Of a stretch of 64,000 nucleotides of DNA, positions 51,810 through 60,622 are shown piece by piece. Origin of the DNA: Bradyrhizobium quebecense (GTDB taxonomy: Bacteria > Pseudomonadota > Alphaproteobacteria > Rhizobiales > Xanthobacteraceae). Each line of letters opens with the position of its first letter. Position 1 is the stretch's first letter. The stretch lies in contig NZ_CP088022.1 of assembly GCF_013373795.3 (NCBI RefSeq), positions 496,001 to 560,000 on the forward strand. Direction: 5' to 3'. The notes beneath the pieces are model-generated. The model saw nothing but the letters and a program-made list of their open reading frames with translations, did not search any database and was not told where the DNA came from. The position numbers and the translations under genes are program-made.

Positions 51810-53024
51810 TCATTCACCCGGAACGAGGTGGCCCATCGGCTGTCGCGCGAGGCACCGGTGCCTGCGGCGGGACAGATAGAGCAGCAGGCCGGTCACGGCG
51901 AACAGCGGCATCATGGCGGCGGCCAGCATGAAGACGAGCTTGCCGGGCCAACCCAGGATGGCGCCGCGGTGGATGTCGAGCACGCCGGCGAGGACGCGCT
52001 CGCCAAACGTCTTGTCCGCGTAGCGGTCCGACGAGATGACGCGTCCGGTGACGGCGTCGATCCGGAATTCGTCGCGCACGCTCTCGAGGGACGAATCCCG
52101 CGGCCATGACCGCACACGTACCGCCGTGCCCGCGCCGGCCGGCAGGGTCAGCAGGACCCGTCCGTAATCGTTGTTCTCCTGCTGCAGGAACGTGGTCCAG
52201 ACACGATCGAAGGCGAGCGGCTTTGCTTCCGCCTTCGCTTCGATTTTGGCTTCGCCCTTGCCCGCGGCGGCCGCCGCGCCGCGTGGTGGCTTGGGCTGCA
52301 TCGCCGCATCCGCGGCTTGAGGCCGCGCCAGGAGCCAGTTAGCGCCGGCCTTGTACCACTCGAACGAGTACCACAGGCCGGTCAGCGTCATCACCAGATA
52401 GACCGGCAGCACCCAGGTGCCGATCACAGCGTGCAGCGAGCGGTGCAGGCCGCGCCCGCGCAGGCCGAGGTTTGGCTTCAGCCACATCTTCACGCTGCGC
52501 GCGCGATGCGGCCAGCGCAGCACGAGGCCGGTGATCAGCATCACGATCAGGCAGATCGCGGCTGACCCGGTGATCTTGCGGCCGATACCATTGCCGTCGC
52601 CGGGCAACAGCAGCCAGCGATGCAGCTTGCGGACGGTGGCGAAGAAGTCCTCGCCGCGCGGCGAGCCGAGTAAATGTCCGTCATAGGGATCGACATAGAC
52701 CGAGGAGGGACGCGCGCCGCCTTCGCTGCGGGCGAAACGGATGCGTGCGGCCGCTGACGGGTCGCTCGCCATCGTCACGGCGGAGGGCCGGCCGAAGTCG
52801 CCGGCCGACTGCAGCCGTGCGACCAGTTCATCCGGTGTCAGCCGCCGCGTCGCACTGGCGTCGACGCGCATGATGTGGCTGTTCAGGCTGGCCTCGATCC
52901 CGTCCTCGAACGCCATCGTCGCGCCGGTGATGCCGACCACAGCCCACAGCAGCGCCAGCGCGAGGCCGGCGAGGGAGTGGACCTGCAGCAGCGCGGCCTT
53001 GATCGGGCGGCGGACATCATTCAT
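51810..53024 (-). CDS. PepSY-TM membrane protein of the iron operon
   Basis: A 404-residue inner-membrane protein with about four helices: near residues 13-37, 152-170, 201-222 and 365-390. The first PepSY-like stretch is DELVARLQSAGDFGRPSAVTM, and VDPYDGHLLGSPRGEDFFATVRKLHRWLLLPGDGNGIGRKITG carries the usual His. It resembles ferrisiderophore-reductase type PepSY-TM proteins found beside TonB receptors. A low-complexity Lys/Ala/Glu loop is at about 250-275. Its start overlaps the upstream binding-protein gene by eight bases. Confidence 0.88.
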   Translation of the reverse strand: MNDVRRPIKAALLQVHSLAGLALALLWAVVGITGATMAFEDGIEASLNSHIMRVDASATRRLTPDELVARLQSAGDFGRPSAVTMASDPSAAARIRFARSEGGARPSSVYVDPYDGHLLGSPRGEDFFATVRKLHRWLLLPGDGNGIGRKITGSAAICLIVMLITGLVLRWPHRARSVKMWLKPNLGLRGRGLHRSLHAVIGTWVLPVYLVMTLTGLWYSFEWYKAGANWLLARPQAADAAMQPKPPRGAAAAAGKGEAKIEAKAEAKPLAFDRVWTTFLQQENNDYGRVLLTLPAGAGTAVRVRSWPRDSSLESVRDEFRIDAVTGRVISSDRYADKTFGERVLAGVLDIHRGAILGWPGKLVFMLAAAMMPLFAVTGLLLYLSRRRHRCLARQPMGHLVPGE

Positions 53025-54042
53025 CGAATCCGGCCTTTCGGATCAGTGCGATTGCGGCCGCTTGATGCGCGGCGATCTCGTCGATGGGGAGAGCATCAGC
53101 AGCGAACGATCCGATTCCCTCCACGATCGCCGCCCGCTTTGCGGTCGCAAGCACGGGGTATTCCAGCTCGGCGGTGGCGAAGATCGTCTGGACCTCGGGT
53201 GTGACGAGGAATTCGAGGAACGCGCGTGCCGCGGCCGGGTGCGGTGCGTGCCGGGCAATCGCCGCGCCCGTCAGGTTGACGTGACTGCCGCCGCCCGCGA
53301 ACGCAGTCGGAACGGCCTTCACGGCGTCCGCCCATGTGCGAAAGTCATTGCCTTCGCGGCCGTCGCGGAGCTGGGCGAGCGCCACCGTGTTGCCGATCCC
53401 GATGTCGCAGTGTCCTTCCGCGATCTCGCGGATCACGTCGTTGTCCTTGCCTTTCGGCTTGTGGGCGAGATTGGCCTTCAGCCCGGCGAGCCAGCTCTCC
53501 GTCGCATCTGTTCCGTGATGCGCGAGATAGGCTGCGATCAGCGCGACATTGTTCTGGTGAGCGGCCGGCCGCATGCACAGTTTGCCGCGCCATTTGGGAT
53601 CGGCGAGCTCTTCATAGGCGATCGCGGCGAGCGGGTTGTCCTTGCGTGCGAACACCACGCGCGGACGGGTTGCGAGCGCGATCCACTGGCCGTTGTTGCC
53701 GCTCAGGTTCGCCGGCACCGCCTGGTCAAGCGTCGGCGATGCCAGTACCTGCGTCAGCCCGCGCGCGGCAAGCTGGGTCGTCTTGTCGAGGCCGATGGTG
53801 AGCAGGACATCAGCGGGCGAATTGTCGCCTTCGGAGGTCAGGCGGTTGACCAGGCTGTCCTCGACAAAGACGGTGTTGACCTTGGTGCCGGTCGCTGCCG
53901 TGAAGGCCGCGATGACAGGCTCGACCAGATTGGCTTCGCGGGTCGAGTAGAGCGTGAGCTCGTCGGCGCGGGCGGTGACGCAGGCGAAGGCGGTCGTCGC
54001 CAGGACGGCCAGCAGTCCGATCGCTGTCCGTGCCGTAGCCAT
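53017..54042 (-). CDS. Iron(III) ABC-type periplasmic binding protein, FbpA-like
   Basis: A 341-residue protein with a signal peptide (first about 26 residues, ending TARA-DEL). The SBP_bac_6/FbpA pattern is clear: ELTLYSTREANLVEPVIAAFTAATGTKVNTVFVEDSLVNRLTSEGDNSPADVLLTIG. It continues with FVARKD-like VVFARKDNPLAAIAYEELADPKWRGKLCMRP and IGIGNTVALAQL. It should bind ferric iron in the periplasm. No permease or ATPase gene is near, so it must share one or act otherwise. Directly downstream of the TonB receptor. Confidence 0.9.
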   Translation of the reverse strand: MATARTAIGLLAVLATTAFACVTARADELTLYSTREANLVEPVIAAFTAATGTKVNTVFVEDSLVNRLTSEGDNSPADVLLTIGLDKTTQLAARGLTQVLASPTLDQAVPANLSGNNGQWIALATRPRVVFARKDNPLAAIAYEELADPKWRGKLCMRPAAHQNNVALIAAYLAHHGTDATESWLAGLKANLAHKPKGKDNDVIREIAEGHCDIGIGNTVALAQLRDGREGNDFRTWADAVKAVPTAFAGGGSHVNLTGAAIARHAPHPAAARAFLEFLVTPEVQTIFATAELEYPVLATAKRAAIVEGIGSFAADALPIDEIAAHQAAAIALIRKAGFDE

Positions 54043-54043
54043 G

Positions 54044-56383
54044 TTAGAATTTCACCGTCGCCGAAAGCGAGAAGCGCCGCGCGTCGCCCATCGCCACGGC
54101 CAGATTGCTGACGGCCGAGGGATAGTAGACGGTATCGAACAGGTTCTTGACGTTGAACTGATAGACCACCGGGAACGTCTGGACCTTGGTCTCATAGGTC
54201 GCAAAGACATCCGCGACGGTGTAGGCCGGCAGCACGAAGCTGTTCGTGGCATCGCCGGGCCGGTCGCCGACATAGCGTGCGCCGCCGCCAAGACGCAGCC
54301 GGCCGGGCAGGGTGGTGCCGAAATCATAGACCAGATAGAGCGAGGCGGTGTTGAGCGCGACGTTCTGCAGCGCCTTGCCGATGAGCACCGGATCTTCGGT
54401 GACGCGCGCATCGGTATAGCCGTAGCTGCCGATCATGCTCCAATTGTCGGTCAGTTGGCCGGTGACGTCGAACTCGACGCCGCGCGAGCGGACCTTGCCG
54501 GCGGTGCGGTACTCGACAATGCTGGTGGCAGGGTTGAGCTGCGAGACCAGCACGTTCTTCTTGTCGATATCGTAAAGCGCAAGCGTGCCGGAGATCCGCT
54601 TGTTGAAGTCGAACTTGACGCCGGTCTCCCACTGGGTGCCCTGTTCCGGGGCGATGTTGGAGCCGATCACGACGCCGCCGGTGAGCGGCGCGATGGTCGA
54701 GGTCGGTTTCAGCGACTGGGTGTAGCTTGCATAGAGCGAGACCTCGTCGGTGAGCTTGAGGATCGCGCCGCCGAGCGGCAGCGCCTTGTCCTGCGAGACA
54801 TTGGTGTTGGTGATGAAGGGCCGTCCCTTGCCCGCGATCTGGTCGTAGTCCATGTAGCGCACACCGCCGACCAGCGCGAAGCGCTCGGTGAGATGCAGCG
54901 TGTACTGGAAGAACAGCGACCACTGGCCAAGCTTGTCGGTCTGGGCGCCGTCGACGGCGGAGACCGTGGTGCCCGGCGTGATCAACCCATAGACCGGATT
55001 ATAGAAGTTGAAGCTCTGCGCCGCCTGCCGGATCAGATTGTCACGGTAGATCGTGCGGTACTGGCCGTCACCGCCGAACAGCACCTCGTTGCGGAAACCG
55101 CCGAGCCAGACATTGCCCAGCAGGTAGGAGGTGCCGTAGCTCGAATTGCTGAGCGAGCCCTGCGTGCCGTCATTGCTGCGGGTCTCGACGCCGGTCTTGG
55201 TGTTGATGCCGGTGATGCGGAGCTGGTTGGCGCTGAATGTCTCGGTGTTGTAGCTGTAGGCCGCGAACAGCTTCCAGTCCTGGTTCAGGCGGTGCTCGAC
55301 CGAGGCCTGCATCAGGTCCGAGGTGCCCCACATGTTGTTGAAGGGCTCGTCGAGCCGGCGCGTCGCCGGGATCGCCAGCGGCACCTTGGTCACGGAATCG
55401 AACGCGGTGCCGCGGTCGAACGGCGTGATGAACTCGCGGTGCTCGTAGTTGAGCTGGACGGTGGTGTTCTCGCCGTACCAGGCCAGCGACGGTGCGACCA
55501 GCATTTCGCGATGGCGTCCGAAATTGCGCCAATAGTCCTCGCTCACGCCATAGCCGATGAAGCGATAGGCGAGGCCGCCACTACCGATCGGGCCGGTGAT
55601 GTCGATGGTGCCGTCGGCGCCAGTCCTCGAGTTGGCAAAGGTCGAGCCGAGCAGGGTGACCGAGCCATGCTGATACAGCTCGGGGCGCTTGCTGATCGTG
55701 TTGACGATGCCGCCGGGATCCATGATGCCGTAGAGCAGCGACGCCGGGCCTTTCAGCACTTCGACGCTCTCGACCGCAGCGTTGAGGCTGCGGCCCTGCA
55801 CCAGCGGCATCCCGTTGCGCATGATCGAGCCGTCGCGGTTGTCGCCGAAGCCGCGGCGCATCACCGCATCCTGGGTGCCGGCCAGCGTGTTGCCCTGGGT
55901 GACGCCGCTGACATTGGCGAGCGCGTCGTAGAGATTGCGCGGCAGCTGATCCTTCAGCACTTGTTCCGGCACGACGTTGACCGTCTGCGCGGTGTCGAGC
56001 GGCGAGGCGCCGCTGCGCAAGGTGGTTGAGCTCGGCATCGCGCGATAGTGCAGCTTGGCTTCGTTCAGCACGGCGCCGGCAGCTGCCGCACGCTCCGATG
56101 GTATCGGGGGCGTCGGCGGGGCATTCCGGCTGCGCTGCCGTGCCGCGGCGGCCGACTGCGTTCGCTGTGCCGACCGCGCCGAACTGGCTGCGGGCTTGCG
56201 CTTCTGTGTCGGTTGCTCGACCGTGACCGGCGGCAAGGGGACGCTCGATTGGGCGCTTGCCGGCGTCACCGCCGAGGAGATGTCGGCGAGCAGGAATGCT
56301 GCGCCGATCAGCAGATGGGTATGGCCCTTGTCGGCGGCATTTCGACGGTCGCCGACAATCCGGCCATCGGCAATCACAGGCAC
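54044..56383 (-). CDS. TonB-dependent siderophore receptor
   Basis: A 779-residue outer-membrane receptor from GTG 56383. The signal sequence is unusual in starting after about 20 polar residues (HTHLLIGAAFLLADISSAVTPASAQ). A Pro/Gln-rich region follows, then the plug domain (about 115-230: PLDTAQTVNVVPEQVLKDQLPRNLYDALANVSGV; VESVEVLKGPASLLYGIMDPGGIVNTISKRP) and the 22-strand barrel, ending SLSATVKF with the terminal Phe. It belongs to the ferrichrome/ferrioxamine-like class. The fbpA-type gene follows by one base. Iron-responsive elements lie upstream. Confidence 0.93.
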   Translation of the reverse strand: MPVIADGRIVGDRRNAADKGHTHLLIGAAFLLADISSAVTPASAQSSVPLPPVTVEQPTQKRKPAASSARSAQRTQSAAAARQRSRNAPPTPPIPSERAAAAGAVLNEAKLHYRAMPSSTTLRSGASPLDTAQTVNVVPEQVLKDQLPRNLYDALANVSGVTQGNTLAGTQDAVMRRGFGDNRDGSIMRNGMPLVQGRSLNAAVESVEVLKGPASLLYGIMDPGGIVNTISKRPELYQHGSVTLLGSTFANSRTGADGTIDITGPIGSGGLAYRFIGYGVSEDYWRNFGRHREMLVAPSLAWYGENTTVQLNYEHREFITPFDRGTAFDSVTKVPLAIPATRRLDEPFNNMWGTSDLMQASVEHRLNQDWKLFAAYSYNTETFSANQLRITGINTKTGVETRSNDGTQGSLSNSSYGTSYLLGNVWLGGFRNEVLFGGDGQYRTIYRDNLIRQAAQSFNFYNPVYGLITPGTTVSAVDGAQTDKLGQWSLFFQYTLHLTERFALVGGVRYMDYDQIAGKGRPFITNTNVSQDKALPLGGAILKLTDEVSLYASYTQSLKPTSTIAPLTGGVVIGSNIAPEQGTQWETGVKFDFNKRISGTLALYDIDKKNVLVSQLNPATSIVEYRTAGKVRSRGVEFDVTGQLTDNWSMIGSYGYTDARVTEDPVLIGKALQNVALNTASLYLVYDFGTTLPGRLRLGGGARYVGDRPGDATNSFVLPAYTVADVFATYETKVQTFPVVYQFNVKNLFDTVYYPSAVSNLAVAMGDARRFSLSATVKF

Positions 56384-56462
56384 TCTTGCACTTCCGATTC
56401 ACGCGAATTCATTCACGCCGCGCCTCTAGCAGTCGGCGCGCGCGAAAAGAACCGGAGCAGAC

Positions 56463-56502
56463 TTGAATCCCTCTAACCGGATTGGATTTGAATCGTTCTA
56501 AG
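56463..56502. promoter_or_regulatory. Two ICE-like direct repeats upstream of the TonB receptor
   Basis: TTGAATCCCTCTAA (56463-56476) and TTGAATCGTTCTAA (56488-56501) are direct repeats 25 bases apart. The second, extended as ATTTGAATCGTTCTAAG (56486-56502), matches 11 of the 14 specified ICE positions. They lie 80-120 bases upstream of the receptor start on the leftward strand. Confidence 0.5.
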
Positions 56503-56655
56503 ACGCAACGGGGCTCGCGCGTGTGCGCGAGCTCCGCATCTCATGACTTGATGTCACGTTAGCGCGTCAAATGGTCGCGCGATCCTCGCATGAGGTGAGC
56601 GGTCGTTGTCCTGTCACGCCTCAAGCGCAGGATGACTCATGTGGCGCGGTGCGCT

Positions 56656-56889
56656 TCACGACATCGCCAGGAGGACGGGCGCCGAGCCGACCATCCCCGT
56701 GCTGACGCCGTCGCGTGCCATCGATTCGATTGCGCTCCAGTTCTCGCGGAAGATTCGCGCTGCCTCGTTGGCACTTTCCGCCTGGATCGTCAGACTGCAC
56801 GCGCGTCTCGCGCCATTGCTGGCAAGCTGGAAGTAGAGAACATATCCAGACGATTCCGCGCTCCGTGCGCCCGACGGTGCCTGCTGCAT
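56656..56889 (-). CDS. Small protein of unknown function (77 aa)
   Basis: From ATG 56889 a 77-residue frame reads MQQAPSGARSAESSGYVLYFQLA... and then an amphipathic helix (SANEAARIFRENWSAIESMARDG). No signal peptide or membrane segment is visible before the hydrophobic C-terminal residues VGSAPVLLAMS. Codon use resembles neighbouring genes, but the ribosome site is weak. A hypothetical protein only. Confidence 0.45.
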   Translation of the reverse strand: MQQAPSGARSAESSGYVLYFQLASNGARRACSLTIQAESANEAARIFRENWSAIESMARDGVSTGMVGSAPVLLAMS

Positions 56890-57100
56890 GTAGGTTTTCC
56901 CCAATCGTGTTTTTGTTGCGCCACCCGCAGGCAGGATTGGACCGAGATGCGGCACAGTCGTGGTTCAAAACGCGCAATCTGCACGATCGCGCATTTTGTC
57001 TGCCGGTGTTGCCGGGATTCAACAGGTCATGGAACCGGTGATGAACAGCGGCTCCAACTCAGCCGCGATCACGGCGCCGTCTCAGCTGTTGCTGCGTGAC

Positions 57101-58027
57101 CTACGCATCGCCATCGGGATGCACCATCAAGGTTTCCTGGATCGAGGTTGCGAGCATCGACCCATCGCGGTCATGGACGCGGGCGATCGACAGCCCGCGG
57201 CCGCCATCGGCGCATGGGCTCTCGGTTTCGACATGCATCCAGGCGTCGGGCGAGAATGCACGATGAAACCAGATGCAATGGTTGAGGCTCGACAGATAGA
57301 GCGGCGCGCGCGACTGCAGGTCGCGGAGATGGCCGCCGACGCTGGAGAAGTTGAGCCACCAATCCGAGAGATAGGCGAACACCGCGGCCTGGGCGCGGGA
57401 ACCGGCGGCGAGCGGCTGCCGACATCTGATCCAGAAGCGCAGTCGCGGCCCTGCCGTCGCGGCCGAGAGCTGACGTTCGATCTCGGGGATGCGGAAATCC
57501 ATGCTCGGCTTGATTTGCGGCGAATAAGGACCGAGCGGCCGCAACTGCGCCATCAGCTCGTCGGGGATCACGCTCAGATCGGGCAGGCTTTCGGGATCTT
57601 CCGGCGGTGCAAACGGCTCTGCGTGTCGCGGGCCCGGCTGGGCTGCGCAGAACGTAGCCTGCGCGCTCAACACGGTGCGCCCGTCACCCTGGCTGCCGAC
57701 GATATGGCGGGAGGAGAACCGCTTGCCGTCCTGCAGAACCTCCGCGTCAAAGGTGATGCGCCGGGTGGGATCGGCGCCGCGCAGGAACAAGAGCTGCAGC
57801 ATCGCCGCCGGGCGATCTTCGGGCGCGCTGAGCGTCGCGGCCATCATCGCTTGGCCAAGGATCTGGCCGCCATACGAACGGCCGTTGAGATTGCCGTCGC
57901 CGAAGCGGCTGCGATAGCGGAGCGGCGCGATGGTCTCGAGCGAGACCAGTGCCTCGGCCGCCTTGTCGTCCCAGGAATCGCAGGTGTCGCCGTGTTCCTC
58001 CGCGACGCGGATGCCTTGCCCGTCCAT
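57101..58027 (-). CDS. Acyl-CoA thioesterase II (TesB) family protein
   Basis: A 308-residue protein with a double hot-dog fold: LETIAPLRYRSRFGDGNLNGRSYGGQILGQAMMAATLSAP in the first half, and AYLSDWWLNFSSVGGHLRDLQSRAPLYLSSLNHCIWFHRAFSPDAWMHVETESP in the second. FGDGNLNGRSYGGQILGQ corresponds to the TesB signature. It hydrolyses acyl-CoA to free acid and CoA in the cytoplasm. The start codon overlaps the upstream gene's stop as TGATG, so translation is coupled. Confidence 0.88.
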   Translation of the reverse strand: MDGQGIRVAEEHGDTCDSWDDKAAEALVSLETIAPLRYRSRFGDGNLNGRSYGGQILGQAMMAATLSAPEDRPAAMLQLLFLRGADPTRRITFDAEVLQDGKRFSSRHIVGSQGDGRTVLSAQATFCAAQPGPRHAEPFAPPEDPESLPDLSVIPDELMAQLRPLGPYSPQIKPSMDFRIPEIERQLSAATAGPRLRFWIRCRQPLAAGSRAQAAVFAYLSDWWLNFSSVGGHLRDLQSRAPLYLSSLNHCIWFHRAFSPDAWMHVETESPCADGGRGLSIARVHDRDGSMLATSIQETLMVHPDGDA

Positions 58028-59142
58028 CACATCGCCGGGAATTTCTGCGGTCCCGGATAGAGCGGGTAGCCGGCGGCGACGCCGTACTCGCTGATGCCGA
58101 AGCCGGTCTCGTTGCCGCTTTCGAGTCGGACGACATGGTCCGACAGCGTCCGCGCGATGGCGCGCGTTGCCGCGTCGTCGAGGTTCCAGATGTCGTGGGC
58201 GGCATGGTTCTCGCCGCGGTCGTCGCCATGGGTCCAGCCTTGCAGGCCGCCATACATGCCGGCCTTGAGATAAAATCGCGTCGGCAGTCCGTGCATCCTG
58301 ATGCGGCGCGGCTCGCCGCGATCGAAGCCGAAGGTGAAGTCGGCGACAGCGATGGTTTGGCCGAGCGGATCGTCGACCCATTCGATCGCGTGCTCGACCG
58401 AGGTCACCTCGCGATGCGAAACAGATCCGTCGGCTTCGCGGCGGAACTCGCTGCCCGAGAGGTAATGCGGTTTGCCCGGCGTGCGCTCCTTGATGAAGAT
58501 CGACAGCGCCGACGTCTCGAACTGGAACATCGACCAGGTCCAGAAGAAATTGCGATGGGTTGCAACCGGCGGCCTGGTCTCGTCGGTGCGCATCTCGGAG
58601 CGCAGGCCCCAGGAGCGGTCACGCTGTCCCCACCACAGTTCGGGTTCGATGTTGGTGCGCTTGCCGTCGGCGACGATCCAGCCGCGCCAGCGGCCGAATT
58701 GCGAGACGCGCGCAAGGTCTTCCTCGACGACGCCGTTGCGCTCGCGAAAATTCTGCTTCTCCTGCGCCGCCGGAAAGCTCGCCTTGAACTCGAGCTGAAA
58801 GCTGATTCCGGACGGATTGTCGGCGAGCGACAGCCGATGCAGGCCCATGCCCTCGACGATCTCGATCCTGAGCCCACCGACTTCCGTCTCCAGCGGACGC
58901 GCCCCGAGCCGGCGCGAGGCACGGAAATTGTGCTGGCGACGGCCGATGGTGATGCCGGCAAAGCCGTCCATCACGTTGCGGTTCGGGTAATAGCCGAGCC
59001 CGATGTCGATCAGCAGTTCGCTGCTGTCGATCGGATGCGCGGTGTACCAGTAGCGCTCGGTAAATCTAATGTCTCCGCCGCCTGCCTTGGCAAACGGCTG
59101 CGGCGTCTGGTGGCCGATGAGATCGTCCTGGGCTGTCAGCAT
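58027..59142 (-). CDS. Protein of unknown function, possibly CrtC/AttH lipocalin-like (371 aa)
   Basis: A 371-residue soluble protein of mostly beta pattern (FTERYWYTAHPIDSSELLIDIGLGYYPNRNVMDGFAGITIG; RWRGWIVADGKRTNIEPELWWGQRDRSWGLR; KAGMYGGLQGWTHGDDRGENHAAHDIW). It is rich in Trp and Arg. The strand pattern and the WGQRDRSWG motif recall CrtC/AttH-type lipocalin hydratases, but I cannot confirm it. It is coupled to the TesB-type thioesterase (TGATG) and beside acyl-CoA genes, so a role on a hydrophobic acid is plausible. Confidence 0.65.
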   Translation of the reverse strand: MLTAQDDLIGHQTPQPFAKAGGGDIRFTERYWYTAHPIDSSELLIDIGLGYYPNRNVMDGFAGITIGRRQHNFRASRRLGARPLETEVGGLRIEIVEGMGLHRLSLADNPSGISFQLEFKASFPAAQEKQNFRERNGVVEEDLARVSQFGRWRGWIVADGKRTNIEPELWWGQRDRSWGLRSEMRTDETRPPVATHRNFFWTWSMFQFETSALSIFIKERTPGKPHYLSGSEFRREADGSVSHREVTSVEHAIEWVDDPLGQTIAVADFTFGFDRGEPRRIRMHGLPTRFYLKAGMYGGLQGWTHGDDRGENHAAHDIWNLDDAATRAIARTLSDHVVRLESGNETGFGISEYGVAAGYPLYPGPQKFPAM

Positions 59143-59196
59143 TGTTCTTGTCCTTGTGTTTGAGCCGGCTCGGTCAGTCGGATGCGAGGCGCAGGA

Positions 59197-60420
59197 TCAG
59201 TCTTTGGCCGGGCCCGCGCCCACGATGTCGCCGAACAGCACCCAGGTCTTGCCGTCGAATCGGGCGAAGCGTCGTTCGGTGATCGCTGCGTAATCCTGCG
59301 GCGTGGTCTGGATGGTGATGCCCGGCAGCAGCATCGGCAGCGCGATGCCGCTCAAGTTGGTGGCTTGCTTCAGCACGTTCTCCCGCGTGAGATTGTCGCC
59401 GCAGCGCTGCAGGATGATCGCGCCGAGCTGGGCCGTGGTGTAGCCGGTCACCGCGATCACGTCGTTCGGGTCCATGCCCGGCATATATTTCGCGGCGAAG
59501 GCGAGATAGTCAGTCATGCCCTTGTCATTGGCCCAGGCCGGATCGTTGGGCGTCTTGTAGGAGGTCGTAGTCAGGATGCCGGTCGAGGCCTCGATCCCCG
59601 CCGGCACCAGCACGCCGGCGATCGAATTCGCAGTCGAGCCGAGGAAGATCAGCGGCTTCCATCCGAGCTCGTGGATCTTGCGGATCGCCATCGAGGCAAA
59701 TTTGTTTTGCGCGGCGATCAGGATGGTATCGGCACCGGACGCCTTCAAATTCACGATCTGGGAGTCGATCGTGGGCTCGGTCGACTGATACATCGCCTCC
59801 TTGACGATCATCGTGTCGGCTTTTGCGCCCAGTCCTTCCTTCAGGCCAAGGACAAAATCCTTGCCGATGTCGTCGGCCTGCAAGAGCACGCCGATCTTGG
59901 CGTCCGGCTTCTCGCGCAGGACGTAGCGCGCTATGATCCGGGATTCGTTGACGTAGGTCGGCGAGTAGGGCGTCGTCCAGGGAAACTGCTTGGGATCGTT
60001 CCAGCGGGTGCCGCCGCTCTGCACCAGGAGCTGCGGGACGCCGTTGCTGTTGAGGTATTTCTGGATCGCGGCGTTGGTCGGCGTGCCGAACGGCGCCATG
60101 ATGGCGAGCACCTTGTCGTTCTCGACCAGCGCGCGCGTCACCTCGACGGTCTTTGGCGGGCTATAGGCGTCGTCGCGGGTTACGAAATTGATGTGGCGGC
60201 CGTTGATGCCGCTTGTCTCGTTCAGCATCGTGAAATAAGCGAGCATGGTCTTCGGGAAGCTCGCATAGATCGACGCCGGTCCGCTGTAGGGCGCATTGGC
60301 GCCGAGCAGGATCTCGGTGTCGTTGACCCCGGGACCATAAGCCTTCTGGGCATTCGCTGTTCCGAGCGCGCCGGTGAGCGCGAACGCCCACACGGCAAGC
60401 GTGACGATTGGCTTCCGCAT
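59197..60420 (-). CDS. Branched-chain amino-acid-type (LivK-like) binding protein
   Basis: A 407-residue periplasmic binding protein with a signal peptide ending ANA-QKA near residue 25. The Peripla_BP_6 pattern is ...GVNDTEILLGANAPYSGPASIYASFPKTMLAYFTMLNETSGINGRHINFVTRDDAYSPPKTVEVTRALVENDKVLAIMAPFGTPTNAAIQKYLNSNGVPQLLVQSG. In this family ligands include aromatic and hydrophobic acids besides amino acids. Next to acyl-CoA genes, an organic acid is likely. No permease or ATPase gene is in the window. Confidence 0.9.
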   Translation of the reverse strand: MRKPIVTLAVWAFALTGALGTANAQKAYGPGVNDTEILLGANAPYSGPASIYASFPKTMLAYFTMLNETSGINGRHINFVTRDDAYSPPKTVEVTRALVENDKVLAIMAPFGTPTNAAIQKYLNSNGVPQLLVQSGGTRWNDPKQFPWTTPYSPTYVNESRIIARYVLREKPDAKIGVLLQADDIGKDFVLGLKEGLGAKADTMIVKEAMYQSTEPTIDSQIVNLKASGADTILIAAQNKFASMAIRKIHELGWKPLIFLGSTANSIAGVLVPAGIEASTGILTTTSYKTPNDPAWANDKGMTDYLAFAAKYMPGMDPNDVIAVTGYTTAQLGAIILQRCGDNLTRENVLKQATNLSGIALPMLLPGITIQTTPQDYAAITERRFARFDGKTWVLFGDIVGAGPAKD

Positions 60421-60516
60421 CTTCCCCTCCCATGACGCCCTCTTTCGCGGGGCTCGTTGATCCCTGCGGCGGTGCCTTCAAGGGCTTTACCCGTCGCGTT
60501 GGCTGTGTAATAATAG

Positions 60517-60534
60517 ACCGTCTGTCCGGATTAT
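60517..60534. promoter_or_regulatory. Candidate operator upstream of the acyl-CoA ligase operon
   Basis: ACCGTCTGTCCGGATTAT lies in the 202-bp divergent region between the LivK-like and ligase genes. The 12-base core TGTCCGGATTAT recurs at 63862-63873 upstream of the Rieske oxygenase gene. It is not itself a strong palindrome. A TetR-type site is a guess. Confidence 0.5.
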
Positions 60535-60622
60535 CAACTGAAATCTCCGGGCAGCGTATCGGCTTCACGCATGACGGAAACATCCGCAGGCGCGCGCGGC
60601 CGCATGGCGGTGAGGAGGAAAC

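Noticed and set aside
53954..56029. Rightward 691-codon frame
   Set aside because: Antisense of the TonB receptor; Arg/Asp/Ala-rich shadow sequence.
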